Origin: Streptomyces aurantiacus
GTDB lineage: Bacteria > Actinomycetota > Actinomycetes > Streptomycetales > Streptomycetaceae
Length of the DNA: 64,000 bases
Assembly: GCF_027107535.1 (NCBI RefSeq)
Contig: NZ_CP114283.1
Location: 1,364,001 to 1,428,000, forward strand
Reading direction: 5' to 3'
Part shown: piece after piece, positions 8,373-16,641 of the stretch
How the letters are laid out: each line of letters starts with the position of its first letter
Numbering within the stretch: position 1 is the first letter of the stretch
The notes under the pieces: generated by a model
What the model saw: the letters and a program-made list of their open reading frames with translations, nothing else
The model's database searches: none
What the model was told of the DNA's origin: nothing
Position numbers and translations under genes: made by a program

Positions 8373-8471
8373 GTCCTGGCCGCCCTCCGTCGTACGGCCG
8401 CCCGCGCCGCGCCGCGTCGCGCCTCCATGGCACCGCCTCCACGACGACACCGCCTCCACGACACCGCCTCC

Positions 8472-8509
8472 ACGACAACGCCCCCACGGTGAGGCCGTGG
8501 AGGCGTCGT
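8472..8509. terminator. Bidirectional hairpin terminator between convergent genes
   Basis: Arms acgacaacgcccccacgg and ccgtggaggcgtcgt form a long GC-rich stem with a short loop between bioY (+) and the LPKTG gene (-). The left side is preceded by extra cgcctccacgac copies from about 8433, so alternative pairings exist. Confidence 0.65.
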
Positions 8510-8565
8510 AGGGACGACGGGCGCGCACGCGGATCGTGTACGCGCACGGGCTGCGGTGGGAGCCG

Positions 8566-9339
8566 TTACGACTCGCTCCGCCCGGGCCGCCGCTGCGTCC
8601 ACCACATGCCCACCGCACCCGCGGAGATGAGCGCTGCGCCGACCGCACCGAGCGGCAGGACCCGGTCGGCCGGACCGGTCTTGGGCAGTTCCTTGTCCTC
8701 GCCCTTGCCGCCGGCGTTGTCCTTGGCCTTGTCGTCGGCCTTGTCACCGCCCGGCGTGACCGGGCTGTTGTCGGTGCCGAGCAGGAGAGGTGTCGCCGGG
8801 GCGTTCGGCGAGGGGTTGTTCGCGCCGAACGGGACCGGGCCCTGCTGCCAGAACGTCTTCTTGCCGTCCGCGTCCTGGACGGGCAGGCAGATCTTGCCCT
8901 CCTTCTTCAGATCGAACGTCGCGTCCACGGCGTACGACTTCGACTTGCCGGCGGCCAGATTGTCGATGGCACAGGCGAAGCCGCTGTTCGATCCCTCGGG
9001 GAGGTCCTTCTCGGGGATTTCCGAACACCCCTTGACGCCCTTGACCGAGAGGCCGTCAAAACCGACCACGAGCAGCCGGATTTTGCCGCTTTCCTTCGTT
9101 CCCCCGTTCTTCACGGTGGCCGTAATCGCTGTTTCCTTCGAACTGTTGTCGACGTTGATCTTCTCGGGCAGCAGCGTCGTCAACTTGACACCCGCCGGTG
9201 CCTCGTCAACGGCCTTTCCCCCCTTGCCGCTCATCGGCCCCTGGTCCTCCGCCCCTGCGGAGTAGGAAAGGATCATCACCGCCGAGAAAGATGCGGTGAG
9301 CAGCGATCCTGTGGCGATCTTCATGCGACGAGAACTCAT
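8566..9339 (-). CDS. Secreted LPKTG cell-wall-anchored protein
   Basis: Surface protein of 257 residues. It has a Sec signal peptide (MSSRRMKIATGSLLTASFSAVMILSYSAGA), an extracellular domain with two Cys pairs (GCSEIPEK..GFACAID, KICLPVQD), and a Lys/Asp/Gly-rich spacer. The C-terminal sorting signal is LPKTG followed by a hydrophobic helix and an Arg-rich tail. Sortase would cleave LPKTG and link the protein to peptidoglycan. Start 9339 was chosen because the signal peptide begins there and a GGGGGA element precedes it. The gene is divergent from a membrane Ser/Thr kinase gene, sharing a 150-bp upstream region. No enzymatic motif is recognised. Confidence 0.85.
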   Translation of the reverse strand: MSSRRMKIATGSLLTASFSAVMILSYSAGAEDQGPMSGKGGKAVDEAPAGVKLTTLLPEKINVDNSSKETAITATVKNGGTKESGKIRLLVVGFDGLSVKGVKGCSEIPEKDLPEGSNSGFACAIDNLAAGKSKSYAVDATFDLKKEGKICLPVQDADGKKTFWQQGPVPFGANNPSPNAPATPLLLGTDNSPVTPGGDKADDKAKDNAGGKGEDKELPKTGPADRVLPLGAVGAALISAGAVGMWWTQRRPGRSES

Positions 9340-9490
9340 GTTCGTCCCCCTTGTATCCCCCGGGCTGCGCCTGAATTCGCAGCACTTGAAGAGGTACCAC
9401 AAGATTTCTCCGCACTATGCTGGTGCGGCACAAAGTTGTGACCGTTCTGCTTCTATGCGGTTCTTCTGTGGCGGGTGTTGAAGGGGGGAC

Positions 9491-11758
9491 ATGGGGGTGC
9501 CGGAAATAACGAGGGGTGGTATTCCGGGATTGCTGGTGACGGGGCGATACCGGCTGGCCGAGAGCATTGGTCAGGGAGGAATGGGGCGAGTGTGGCGTGC
9601 CGTCGACGAAGTGCTCGACCGGCAGGTCGCCGTCAAGGAAATGCGCATCGACGGCATGGACCAGGAGGACGCCAGGACCCGCCGCGAACGGACCCTGCGC
9701 GAGGCCCGGGCCACCGCCCGCATAGACCATCCCAACGTGGTGCGCGTGTACGACGTGGTGGACGAGGGCGAGCGCCTGTGGATCGTGATGGAGCTGGTCG
9801 ACGGCCGTTCCCTCGAACGGGTTGTCGCGGAGGACGGCCCGTTGACCGCGCGCGACACGGCCCGGATCGGTCTGGAACTGGTGGCGGCGCTCGGGCAGGT
9901 GCACGCGGGCGGCGTCCTGCACCGGGACATCAAGCCGGGCAACGTACTCGTCGAGCGGCGCGCCGGCCGGGTCGTGCTCACCGACTTCGGCATCGCCGCC
10001 ATCCAGAACACCGAGGCCCTGACGATGGCGGGCATGTTGGTCGGCTCCCCCGACTACATGGCCCCCGAGCGGGTCTCCGGCCGCCCGCAGGGCCCGCCCT
10101 CCGACCTCTGGTCCCTGGGCGCCACCCTCTGCGCGGCACTGGGCGGCCGCTCCCCCTTCTCCCGTGCGACGACCTTCGCGACCCTGCACGCCGTGCTGTA
10201 CGAGGAGCCCGAGATCCCGGCGGCGGGGGAGTTGCGGGACCTCCTCACGACCCTGCTTCAGAAGGACCCGGCGGGACGGCCCGGACTGGAGGAACTGGCC
10301 GAGGCCCTCGGCCCGGTGGCGGACGGCAGCACGGGGACGGCGGCACCGGCTGTTCCCAGGGAGGAGACCACCGCACCGGCACCGGCACCGGCACCGGCAC
10401 GGACGGCGACGGTGACGGCGACGGAGGTGCCGGTTCCCGACGACCCGGGCTCCGGCGTGCCAGACACCGGCACGGGACCGGGCGCCGGACGGCCCGAGCC
10501 AGGAGCAGAACCGGATTCGCGGGCAGCGTCGGAGCCGGAGTCCGAGGCTCCCGTCCCCCTACGGGTCGAGCACCCGACGACCCCGTTCCGGCGCCTCCCC
10601 GTCCTGGAGCCGCCTCTCGTCACCCCGCCGACGCACGAGGGCGCCCACGGCTCGGCGGAACCGGTGGAGGACGCCGTACCGCTCCGGGCGACTCCGGCAA
10701 CTCCCGAGGCGTCCGCGGGCCCTGGCGGCACCGATCCCACTGGTCCCACCGGTCACGCGGGGTTCACCCACCCCGACGTCGAGAACGCCTCCTCCGAAGC
10801 GCCACCCGAGGGCACCCCCGAAATCCCCTCGGAGGGCGCGGCGCCCGGCCACGTCTTCCACGCGTCCGGGATCCGTTCAAAACGGCCGGAACCACCGGAG
10901 CCGACGGGGTCGAAGGGACCGACGGGATCACAGGGGCAGGCGGAAGCGGAACCACCGAAGTCGCCGGACCCGAAGCCACCGGACCCGCAGGCCGAGAGGT
11001 CGCCGGACCCGCAGGCCGAAGTGAACTCCGCGCTTCCCACCAGGCCCCGGGTCGCTGTCCCCATGCCGCCGGGCGAACTGCCGGGCCCCGCCGCGCCGTC
11101 CGGATCGCGGGGCACGGGGAACGGCACCCGAGCCCGCAATGCCCTCGTGGCCGCCGTGGGAGTGCTCGTCGCCGGAGTCGTCGCCGCCGTGGTCCTGCCG
11201 GGACTCGGCGGATCGCCCGACGACAAGGACAGGGCTGCCCCGTCCTCCTCCGCCGCCCCCTCCCCGTCTTCGTCCTCTTCCTCCTCCGACGAGGGCGGCC
11301 CGGCCGGCCCGGACCCCACCGTCGCGGGCACCGCACGCCCGGCGGGCTCCCGTACGGAGGCCGGTATGTACGCCTGGGTTCCGCCCGAGGGATGGGAACG
11401 GGTGGTGCAGAGCGGTGCCGAGGTCCACTACACGTCACCGGACCGGATGCAGGAGATCCTGGCTAACGCGGCCCCGGCACGCGGCAATCTGATGGACCAG
11501 TGGGAGAAGACGGAGAAGACCACCAGCAAGGGCCTGGACTACCAGCGGATCCGTCTGGAGGAGACCACGTTCCGCGGGGCGCCCGCGGTCGTCTGGGAGT
11601 ACACGGTCACGGCGAAGGGACTGCCCTGGCACGCCCGTCTGCTCGGATTCGACACCGGCGGCAAGTCCTACGAGATCACCACCTGGTACCGCCCGGACAT
11701 CGAGGACAGGGCGCTCCCCGTCTACGAGAAGGTCAAGGACGGCTTCACGCCCATGTGA
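9491..11758 (+). CDS. Membrane serine/threonine protein kinase (PknB-like)
   Basis: Hanks-type kinase of 755 residues. The N-terminal kinase domain (about 18-280) has the glycine loop IGQGGMGRVW, catalytic Lys49 in VAVKEMR, the catalytic loop LHRDIKPGNV, LTDFGIAA and the GSPDYMAPERV activation-segment end. A long Pro/Glu/Gly/Thr-rich linker (about 285-550) includes an ACCGGC hexanucleotide run near 10377. One membrane helix (ALVAAVGVLVAGVVAAVVLPG, about 550-575) leads to a Ser-rich stalk and an extracytoplasmic domain ending TTWYRPDIEDRALPVYEKVKDGFTPM. That sensor domain lacks PASTA repeats. The ligand is unknown. It probably couples envelope signals to cytoplasmic phosphorylation. Confidence 0.92.
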   Translation: MGVPEITRGGIPGLLVTGRYRLAESIGQGGMGRVWRAVDEVLDRQVAVKEMRIDGMDQEDARTRRERTLREARATARIDHPNVVRVYDVVDEGERLWIVMELVDGRSLERVVAEDGPLTARDTARIGLELVAALGQVHAGGVLHRDIKPGNVLVERRAGRVVLTDFGIAAIQNTEALTMAGMLVGSPDYMAPERVSGRPQGPPSDLWSLGATLCAALGGRSPFSRATTFATLHAVLYEEPEIPAAGELRDLLTTLLQKDPAGRPGLEELAEALGPVADGSTGTAAPAVPREETTAPAPAPAPARTATVTATEVPVPDDPGSGVPDTGTGPGAGRPEPGAEPDSRAASEPESEAPVPLRVEHPTTPFRRLPVLEPPLVTPPTHEGAHGSAEPVEDAVPLRATPATPEASAGPGGTDPTGPTGHAGFTHPDVENASSEAPPEGTPEIPSEGAAPGHVFHASGIRSKRPEPPEPTGSKGPTGSQGQAEAEPPKSPDPKPPDPQAERSPDPQAEVNSALPTRPRVAVPMPPGELPGPAAPSGSRGTGNGTRARNALVAAVGVLVAGVVAAVVLPGLGGSPDDKDRAAPSSSAAPSPSSSSSSSDEGGPAGPDPTVAGTARPAGSRTEAGMYAWVPPEGWERVVQSGAEVHYTSPDRMQEILANAAPARGNLMDQWEKTEKTTSKGLDYQRIRLEETTFRGAPAVVWEYTVTAKGLPWHARLLGFDTGGKSYEITTWYRPDIEDRALPVYEKVKDGFTPM

Positions 11759-11810
11759 CCGCCCCCGGGACGGCCGCGCTCGGACGACCGTACCCAGGTG
11801 ACCGCACACG

Positions 11811-11846
11811 ACGACGCCTCCGCGGAAAGGCCCGCGAAGGCGTCGT
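11811..11846. terminator. Bidirectional hairpin terminator
   Basis: Arms acgacgcctccgcgg and ccgcgaaggcgtcgt (14 of 15 paired) with a 6-base loop lie between the kinase gene and the convergent permease. The outer acgacgcct sequence is shared with the terminator at 8472-8509. Confidence 0.75.
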
Positions 11847-11922
11847 ACGAAACGGTGTTCAGGCGGTGGAAGAGCCGGGCGAGGAAGCAGCCGGGCCGGA
11901 GCCGCCGGAGTGGTCAGGGCCG

Positions 11923-13395
11923 TCAGAGCTTGGCGTCCGGTGCTTCCCGCTGCTCGGGGAGTTCGGCCTTGCCGCGGCGCACCTTCTCCAGCACCAGCGC
12001 GATGCCCACCACCACGGCCGCCACGAGGAGCGACAGCAGGACCGTCTTGCGGCCGTCGTGCTCGGTGTCGGTGAGCATGTAGCCCAGTACGAAGACGATC
12101 AGCGCGATCGTCGCGTACGTCAGGTACGGGTACAGCCACATCCGCACGACCAGCTTCTCCGGCGTCTCGCGCTCGATGATCTTCCGCATCCGCAGCTGCG
12201 AGAGACAGATGACGAGCCAGACGAACAGGGCGACCGCACCGGAGGAGTTGACCAGGAAGAGGAAGACCGAGTCGGGGAACTCGTAGTTGAAGAACACGGC
12301 GACGAAGCCGAAGGCGACCGACGCGAGGATCGCGGTCCTCGGGACGCCACGGCCGGTGGTGCGGGCGAAGGCCTTCGGCGCGTCACCGCGCTGTCCGAGC
12401 GAGAACGCCATGCGGGAGGCCGTGTAGAGCCCCGAGTTGAGGCAGGACAGGACGGACGTCAGCACGATGAACTTCATGATCTCGCCGGCGTTCGGGATAC
12501 CGAGCGAGTTCAGGGCGGCGACGTACGAGCCGTCCTTCTGGATGGCCTCGGAGTCCCAGGGCAGCAGTGTGACGACGACGAAGATCGAGCCGAGGTAGAA
12601 GACTCCGATCCGCCAGATGATGCTGTTGGTGGACTTGGTGACCGCGCGCTGGGGGTTCTCCGACTCTCCCGCCGCGAGGGTGGCGATCTCGCTGCCCATG
12701 AAGGAGAAGACGACGAGCAGGATGCCGGTGAGGATCGCACCGGGGCCGTTCGGCAGGAAGCCGCCGTGGTCCGTGAGGTTGCCGAGCCCGGCGCTGTCGC
12801 TGTCCACACCCGGCAGTACACCGAAGACCGCGAGCCCGCCGATCACGATGAACGCGCCGATCGCGACGACCTTGATCCCGGCGAACCAGAACTCGAACTC
12901 GCCGTACGAGCCGACGGAGACCAGGTTCGTCGCGGTCAGCACGATCATGACGATGAGCGCCCAGCCCCACTGCGGCACGGCGGGGATCCAGCTCTCCAGG
13001 ATGACCGCGCCCGCGGTCGCCTCGATGGCGAGGACGACGACCCAGAAGAACCAGTACAGCCAGCCGATCGAGAAGCCCGCCCAGCGGCCGAGCGCGCGGT
13101 CGGCGTGCGCGGAGAACGAACCCGAGGTCGGATTGGCGGCGGACATCTCGCCGAGCATCCGCATCACGAGGACGACCATCGTTCCGACGAGGGCGTACGA
13201 CAGGAGGATGCCGGGACCCGCGGTGGCGATGCCTGAGCTGGAGCCGACGAACAGGCCGGCGCCGATGACGCCGCCGATGGCGATCATCGACAGGTGACGG
13301 TTCTTGAGCCCGGCCTGCAGACCGGCGTCGGGTCCTCCGGGTTCGGGTCCTTCGGGGCCGTTTCCGGCCTTCGTCAGGGTCGGCTGCGAGGTCAT
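11923..13395 (-). CDS. APC-superfamily amino-acid permease (second copy type)
   Basis: Membrane amino-acid permease of 490 residues. It shows the same landmarks as the one at 554-1966: [28 protein letters not shown] in helix 1, [25 protein letters not shown], and [17 protein letters not shown] late in the protein. About twelve hydrophobic segments are present. The ATG at 13395 has AAGGA nine bases upstream. The 308-bp region to the divergent rpiB holds repeated GAATCC/GGATTC half-sites that could be operator sequence. Substrate cannot be assigned. Confidence 0.92.
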   Translation of the reverse strand: MTSQPTLTKAGNGPEGPEPGGPDAGLQAGLKNRHLSMIAIGGVIGAGLFVGSSSGIATAGPGILLSYALVGTMVVLVMRMLGEMSAANPTSGSFSAHADRALGRWAGFSIGWLYWFFWVVVLAIEATAGAVILESWIPAVPQWGWALIVMIVLTATNLVSVGSYGEFEFWFAGIKVVAIGAFIVIGGLAVFGVLPGVDSDSAGLGNLTDHGGFLPNGPGAILTGILLVVFSFMGSEIATLAAGESENPQRAVTKSTNSIIWRIGVFYLGSIFVVVTLLPWDSEAIQKDGSYVAALNSLGIPNAGEIMKFIVLTSVLSCLNSGLYTASRMAFSLGQRGDAPKAFARTTGRGVPRTAILASVAFGFVAVFFNYEFPDSVFLFLVNSSGAVALFVWLVICLSQLRMRKIIERETPEKLVVRMWLYPYLTYATIALIVFVLGYMLTDTEHDGRKTVLLSLLVAAVVVGIALVLEKVRRGKAELPEQREAPDAKL

Positions 13396-13539
13396 GGACG
13401 GTGTTCCTTTGCGCCGGGGACTGTGGGGGAGGGGACTGCGTGGGGGCTGTGGATCACCGCGGTCCTCGGGGGTTCACCACGGGACATCCGTACGAGCGGC
13501 GTACGGGTGGTGCACACGAGGCCCACGAGCCGGTCCAGT

Positions 13540-13576
13540 GAATCCCAGGTGAATGGATTCTTGAACCTTTGAATCC
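13540..13576. promoter_or_regulatory. Cluster of alternating GAATCC / GGATTC half-sites
   Basis: GAATCC at 13540, GGATTC at 13555 and GAATCC at 13571 form two overlapping inverted repeats about 145-180 bp upstream of the permease start. The stretch is AT-richer than its surroundings. It resembles a multi-site operator for a dimeric regulator; the regulator is unknown. Confidence 0.35.
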
Positions 13577-13703
13577 GGATCGTTACTTGAGGTTTTCATG
13601 AGGTTCTGCAGTGTTGCTCACACTTTTCCGGCAGTCGCCTCGGCGCGTTTCCTGCGCCTGCCCCGGCGGGGCCGATCCGAAACAGCCGTGTCACACTCGG
13701 ACC

Positions 13704-14189
13704 ATGCGCGTGTACCTCGGCTCCGACCATGCCGGTTTCGAACTCAAGAACCACCTCGTCGAGTGGCTCAAGTCCGCCGGGCACGAGCCCGTCGACTGCG
13801 GGCCCCTCATCTACGACGCCCAGGACGACTACCCGCCCTTCTGCCTGCGTGCCGCGGAGCGGACGGCGGCCGACCCCGGGACCCTGGGCATCGTGATCGG
13901 CGGGTCCGGGAACGGCGAGCAGATCGCCGCGAACAAGGTCGCGGGGGTGCGGGCCGCTCTCGCGTGGAGCGAGGAGACCGCCGGGCTCGGGCGAACGCAC
14001 AACGACGCCAACGTCGTCGCCGTCGGTGCGCGGATGCACTCCGAGGAAGAGGCGACGAAGTTCGTCGAGATCTTCCTCGGCACGCCGTTCTCCGGTGACG
14101 AGCGCCACATCCGCCGGATCGACATGCTGTCGGCGTACGAGACGACGGGCGAACTGCCGGCCATCCCGGCGCACCACCCGCAGGGCTAG
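13704..14189 (+). CDS. rpiB: Ribose-5-phosphate isomerase B
   Basis: Cytoplasmic isomerase of the pentose phosphate pathway interconverting ribose 5-phosphate and ribulose 5-phosphate, 161 residues. The N-terminus MRVYLGSDHAGFELK and the phosphate/catalytic loop IVIGGSGNGEQIAANKV are diagnostic. As in actinobacterial RpiB, a Glu (about residue 72) follows GGSGNG where Gram-negative enzymes use Cys. HNDANVVAVGAR is also conserved. No Shine-Dalgarno precedes the ATG, and CACACT lies 7 bases upstream, so a leaderless transcript is possible. The gene is followed by a 23-bp hairpin terminator. Confidence 0.95.
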   Translation: MRVYLGSDHAGFELKNHLVEWLKSAGHEPVDCGPLIYDAQDDYPPFCLRAAERTAADPGTLGIVIGGSGNGEQIAANKVAGVRAALAWSEETAGLGRTHNDANVVAVGARMHSEEEATKFVEIFLGTPFSGDERHIRRIDMLSAYETTGELPAIPAHHPQG

Positions 14190-14255
14190 GGACCTCCTTC
14201 GCCCCCGCCGTCCCCACCCTTCCCTCCCTTTCGGGGTCTGCCCTCGAACCCCTGC

Positions 14256-14304
14256 TCCTGGAACGCCGGACAGGCTGACTCTCAGCCTGTCCGGCGTTCC
14301 AGGA
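14256..14304. terminator. Perfect 23-bp stem, 3-base loop (Streptomyces intergenic terminator repeat)
   Basis: Positions 14256-14278 and 14282-14304 are perfectly complementary with loop ctc. The right half, containing tccggcgttccaggacgagg, belongs to a sequence type often seen between Streptomyces genes (recalled). A related copy lies at 17830-17876. It would terminate rpiB transcripts. Confidence 0.8.
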
Positions 14305-14387
14305 CGAGGCCGTTCAGGCCGACAGCGGGGTCCGGGGCGCAGCCCCCAGAAGGGACGGGCCCTCACCGACCGTCCCAGGAGGTCGCC

Positions 14388-15197
14388 GTGCCCGAGGGGC
14401 ACACCATCCACCGGCTGGCCGAGGACTACCTCGCCGCCTTCGGCGGGCGCCGGGCGCACGTCACCAGTCCGCAGGGCAAGTTCGCGGACGCCGCGGCCCT
14501 TGTGGACGCCACGTCCCTCACGCTGGCGGAAGCCCACGGGAAGCACCTCTTCCTCCGCTTCGAGACGGAGGACTGGATCCACATCCACCTCGGCCTCTTC
14601 GGCAAGGTGAACTTCGGCGGCACCCCCGCGCCCCCGCCCACCGACACGGTCCGCCTCAGGCTCCGCAACGACACCGCGTACGTCGATCTCCGCGGGCCCA
14701 CCACCTGCACCCTGATCACGGACACGGAGAAGCAGGCGATACACGACCGCCTGGGCCCGGACCCCCTGCGCGAGGACGCGGAACCGGGCGACGCGTACGC
14801 CCGCGTCGCCCGCAGCCGCACGACGATCGCCGCCCTCCTGATGGACCAGAAGGTCATCGCGGGAGTGGGCAACGTCTACCGCGCGGAGGTCCTCTTCCGC
14901 CACGGCATCGACCCCTACAGGCCGGGCAGGGACATCACGCGGACCGAGTGGGACGCGATGTGGACGGACCTGGTGGCGCTCATGCGCCAGGGAGTCCGCA
15001 ACAACCGCATCGACACGGTCCGTCCGGAGCACGAACCGGACGCGATGGGCCGCCCACCGCGCAAGGACGACCACGGCGGCGAGGTCTACGTGTACCGCAG
15101 GGCCCAGCTGCCCTGCCACATCTGTGGCGGCGAGATCCGCACCGCCGGTCTCGCCGCCCGCAACCTCTTCTGGTGCCCCGCCTGCCAGCGGACCTGA
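14388..15197 (+). CDS. Fpg/Nei-family DNA glycosylase (endonuclease VIII type)
   Basis: Base-excision repair glycosylase/AP lyase of 269 residues. It starts with Pro2-Glu3 in MPEGHTIHR, the catalytic N-terminus of the Nei branch (the Fpg branch reads MPELPEVE). A helix-two-turn-helix region around IAALLMDQKVIAGVGNVYRAEVLF follows. A C-terminal zinc finger has the pattern CHICGGEI ... CPAC. The GTG start at 14388 has AGGAGG seven bases upstream, and Met/Val removal must expose Pro2 for activity. It would excise oxidised pyrimidines. The neighbouring Eis-like gene converges on it. Confidence 0.92.
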   Translation: MPEGHTIHRLAEDYLAAFGGRRAHVTSPQGKFADAAALVDATSLTLAEAHGKHLFLRFETEDWIHIHLGLFGKVNFGGTPAPPPTDTVRLRLRNDTAYVDLRGPTTCTLITDTEKQAIHDRLGPDPLREDAEPGDAYARVARSRTTIAALLMDQKVIAGVGNVYRAEVLFRHGIDPYRPGRDITRTEWDAMWTDLVALMRQGVRNNRIDTVRPEHEPDAMGRPPRKDDHGGEVYVYRRAQLPCHICGGEIRTAGLAARNLFWCPACQRT

Positions 15198-15219
15198 CAC
15201 GGCCCGGGCCCGGCACGGG

Positions 15220-16455
15220 TCAGAAGCCGTGCGGCAGCCAGGGCGCCACGACGGAGGAGAAGCCGAGCGAGGCCTCCGTGAGGGCGCCCTGGCGGAGCTC
15301 CCGCACCCGCCCCGCCGCGGCCAGCGAGGCGAGGGACACGCCACCGAGATAGGCCGCCCCCAACTCACGTACGGACAGGCTGAGATCGGCCGCGTCGGCG
15401 GTCCGTGCGCAGGACGCGCCCTTCGCGTCGCCCGTGAGCCGCCAACGCCCCTCGTTCCAGGGGCAGAAGGCGTCCTCGACCTCGAACACCACGTCCACGG
15501 GAGCCTGGTACGTCCGGGCCTCCAGCGCCGCTCCCACGTCGACGAGCCGCACATGGAGCGAGTCCCGCTGCGCCGTCCCGCACCGCCGGGGGTCGGAGAC
15601 GAGATGCTGCCAGGCGTCGTCCACGGGCCTGTTGTACGTCTTCACCGTCGACGTCAGGTCGATGTCGAAGAGGTGCCGCCACAGCGCCGCGTACGCCGCC
15701 GGGTCGAGCGCCTCCAGGTCACGCAGCTCGACCGTGCCCCTCGGCCCGGCCGCGTCCCAGTCCGGCTTGATGAAGTACCGCACATAGCCGATGACTTCGC
15801 CGTCCCGCCGGGCGAGTACGCACTGCAGCGGCGACCCGCCCTTGCGGTCGCTCTCCGGGTCGAGCAGCGGCAGCCGCTCCCAGCCCGGCCGCCGCTCCAG
15901 CATCCCGGGCCGGGCCGCCGCCTGCCGCGCGTACACCGCCTCGCACGCGTCGCGTACGGCCGCGTCGTGCGGGTCCGCGCGCCGCAGTCGTACGTCGTCC
16001 GTGCCGTCCGGCACCGACAGCCGTACCCGGGACGTGTCGATCTCGGCGCGCAGTTGATGGGTCGCGATGCCGTAGCCGAAGCGGCCGTAGATGACCGGCT
16101 CGCTCGCCGTGAGCACGGCGAGCGGCTCGCCCCAGGACCGTACGTCGTCCAGCTGGCGCCGCATCATCGAGGTGAGCACACCGCGCCTGCGGTGCGTCGA
16201 GGAGACGCTCACCATCGTGACGCCCGCGGCCTGCACGGAGGCACCGCCCGGGACCGTGACCCGGAAGGTGAACGCGCCGGCCGTGCCCACGCACTCGTCG
16301 CCGTCCCAGGCGCCGATGAAACGGTCGTACTCCGTGAGGTCGCTCCACAGCGCCCTCTCCTCGGGGGATTCCGCGACCCCGCCGAACGCGAGCTCCAGCT
16401 TCCCGTACCACTCGTCCCAGTCGTCCGGGCGCAGCCCGCGCAAGTCTGTCGTCAT
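15220..16455 (-). CDS. Eis-like GNAT N-acetyltransferase with C-terminal SCP2-like domain
   Basis: Cytoplasmic acetyltransferase of 411 residues. The N-terminal GNAT half shows GVTMVSVSSTHRRRGVLTSMMRRQL, the acetyl-CoA binding V-x(3)-RRRG motif, followed by ASEPVIYGRFGYGIA, which is highly characteristic of the Eis family. A second GNAT-like half and a C-terminal sterol-carrier-like segment ending LRQGALTEASLGFSSVVAPWLPHGF complete the usual Eis architecture, with a free C-terminal carboxylate as the likely general base. Eis enzymes acetylate amines, including aminoglycosides, at several positions. The physiological substrate here is unknown. Confidence 0.88.
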   Translation of the reverse strand: MTTDLRGLRPDDWDEWYGKLELAFGGVAESPEERALWSDLTEYDRFIGAWDGDECVGTAGAFTFRVTVPGGASVQAAGVTMVSVSSTHRRRGVLTSMMRRQLDDVRSWGEPLAVLTASEPVIYGRFGYGIATHQLRAEIDTSRVRLSVPDGTDDVRLRRADPHDAAVRDACEAVYARQAAARPGMLERRPGWERLPLLDPESDRKGGSPLQCVLARRDGEVIGYVRYFIKPDWDAAGPRGTVELRDLEALDPAAYAALWRHLFDIDLTSTVKTYNRPVDDAWQHLVSDPRRCGTAQRDSLHVRLVDVGAALEARTYQAPVDVVFEVEDAFCPWNEGRWRLTGDAKGASCARTADAADLSLSVRELGAAYLGGVSLASLAAAGRVRELRQGALTEASLGFSSVVAPWLPHGF

Positions 16456-16626
16456 GTCCCCATGCCTACCAGGGCAATCCGGGCTGAGCGACTGCATTTC
16501 TCCCGGCCGGGCGTTGCCAGGTCCCGATCCGGCCGTACGCTCTGCGAGGGCCGGTGTTCCCTGTGACTTCCGTCCCCGGACGGGGGACAAGTGGGACCTC
16601 CCGTGCCAAGCACCTGGTCCGATGGA

Positions 16627-16632
16627 TAGGGT
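16627..16632 (+). promoter_or_regulatory. Putative -10 element (TAGGGT) giving a near-leaderless message
   Basis: TAGGGT ends 9 bases before the ATG of the phosphatase gene at 16642, and no Shine-Dalgarno lies between. This would give a 5' leader of only about 2-3 bases. Inference from spacing only. Confidence 0.4.
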
Positions 16633-16641
16633 CCCGAACTA

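Noticed and set aside
13596..15554. Long minus-strand frame opposite rpiB and the glycosylase
   Set aside because: Low-complexity Arg/Gly/Ala translation; the plus strand encodes clear RpiB and Nei-type proteins.
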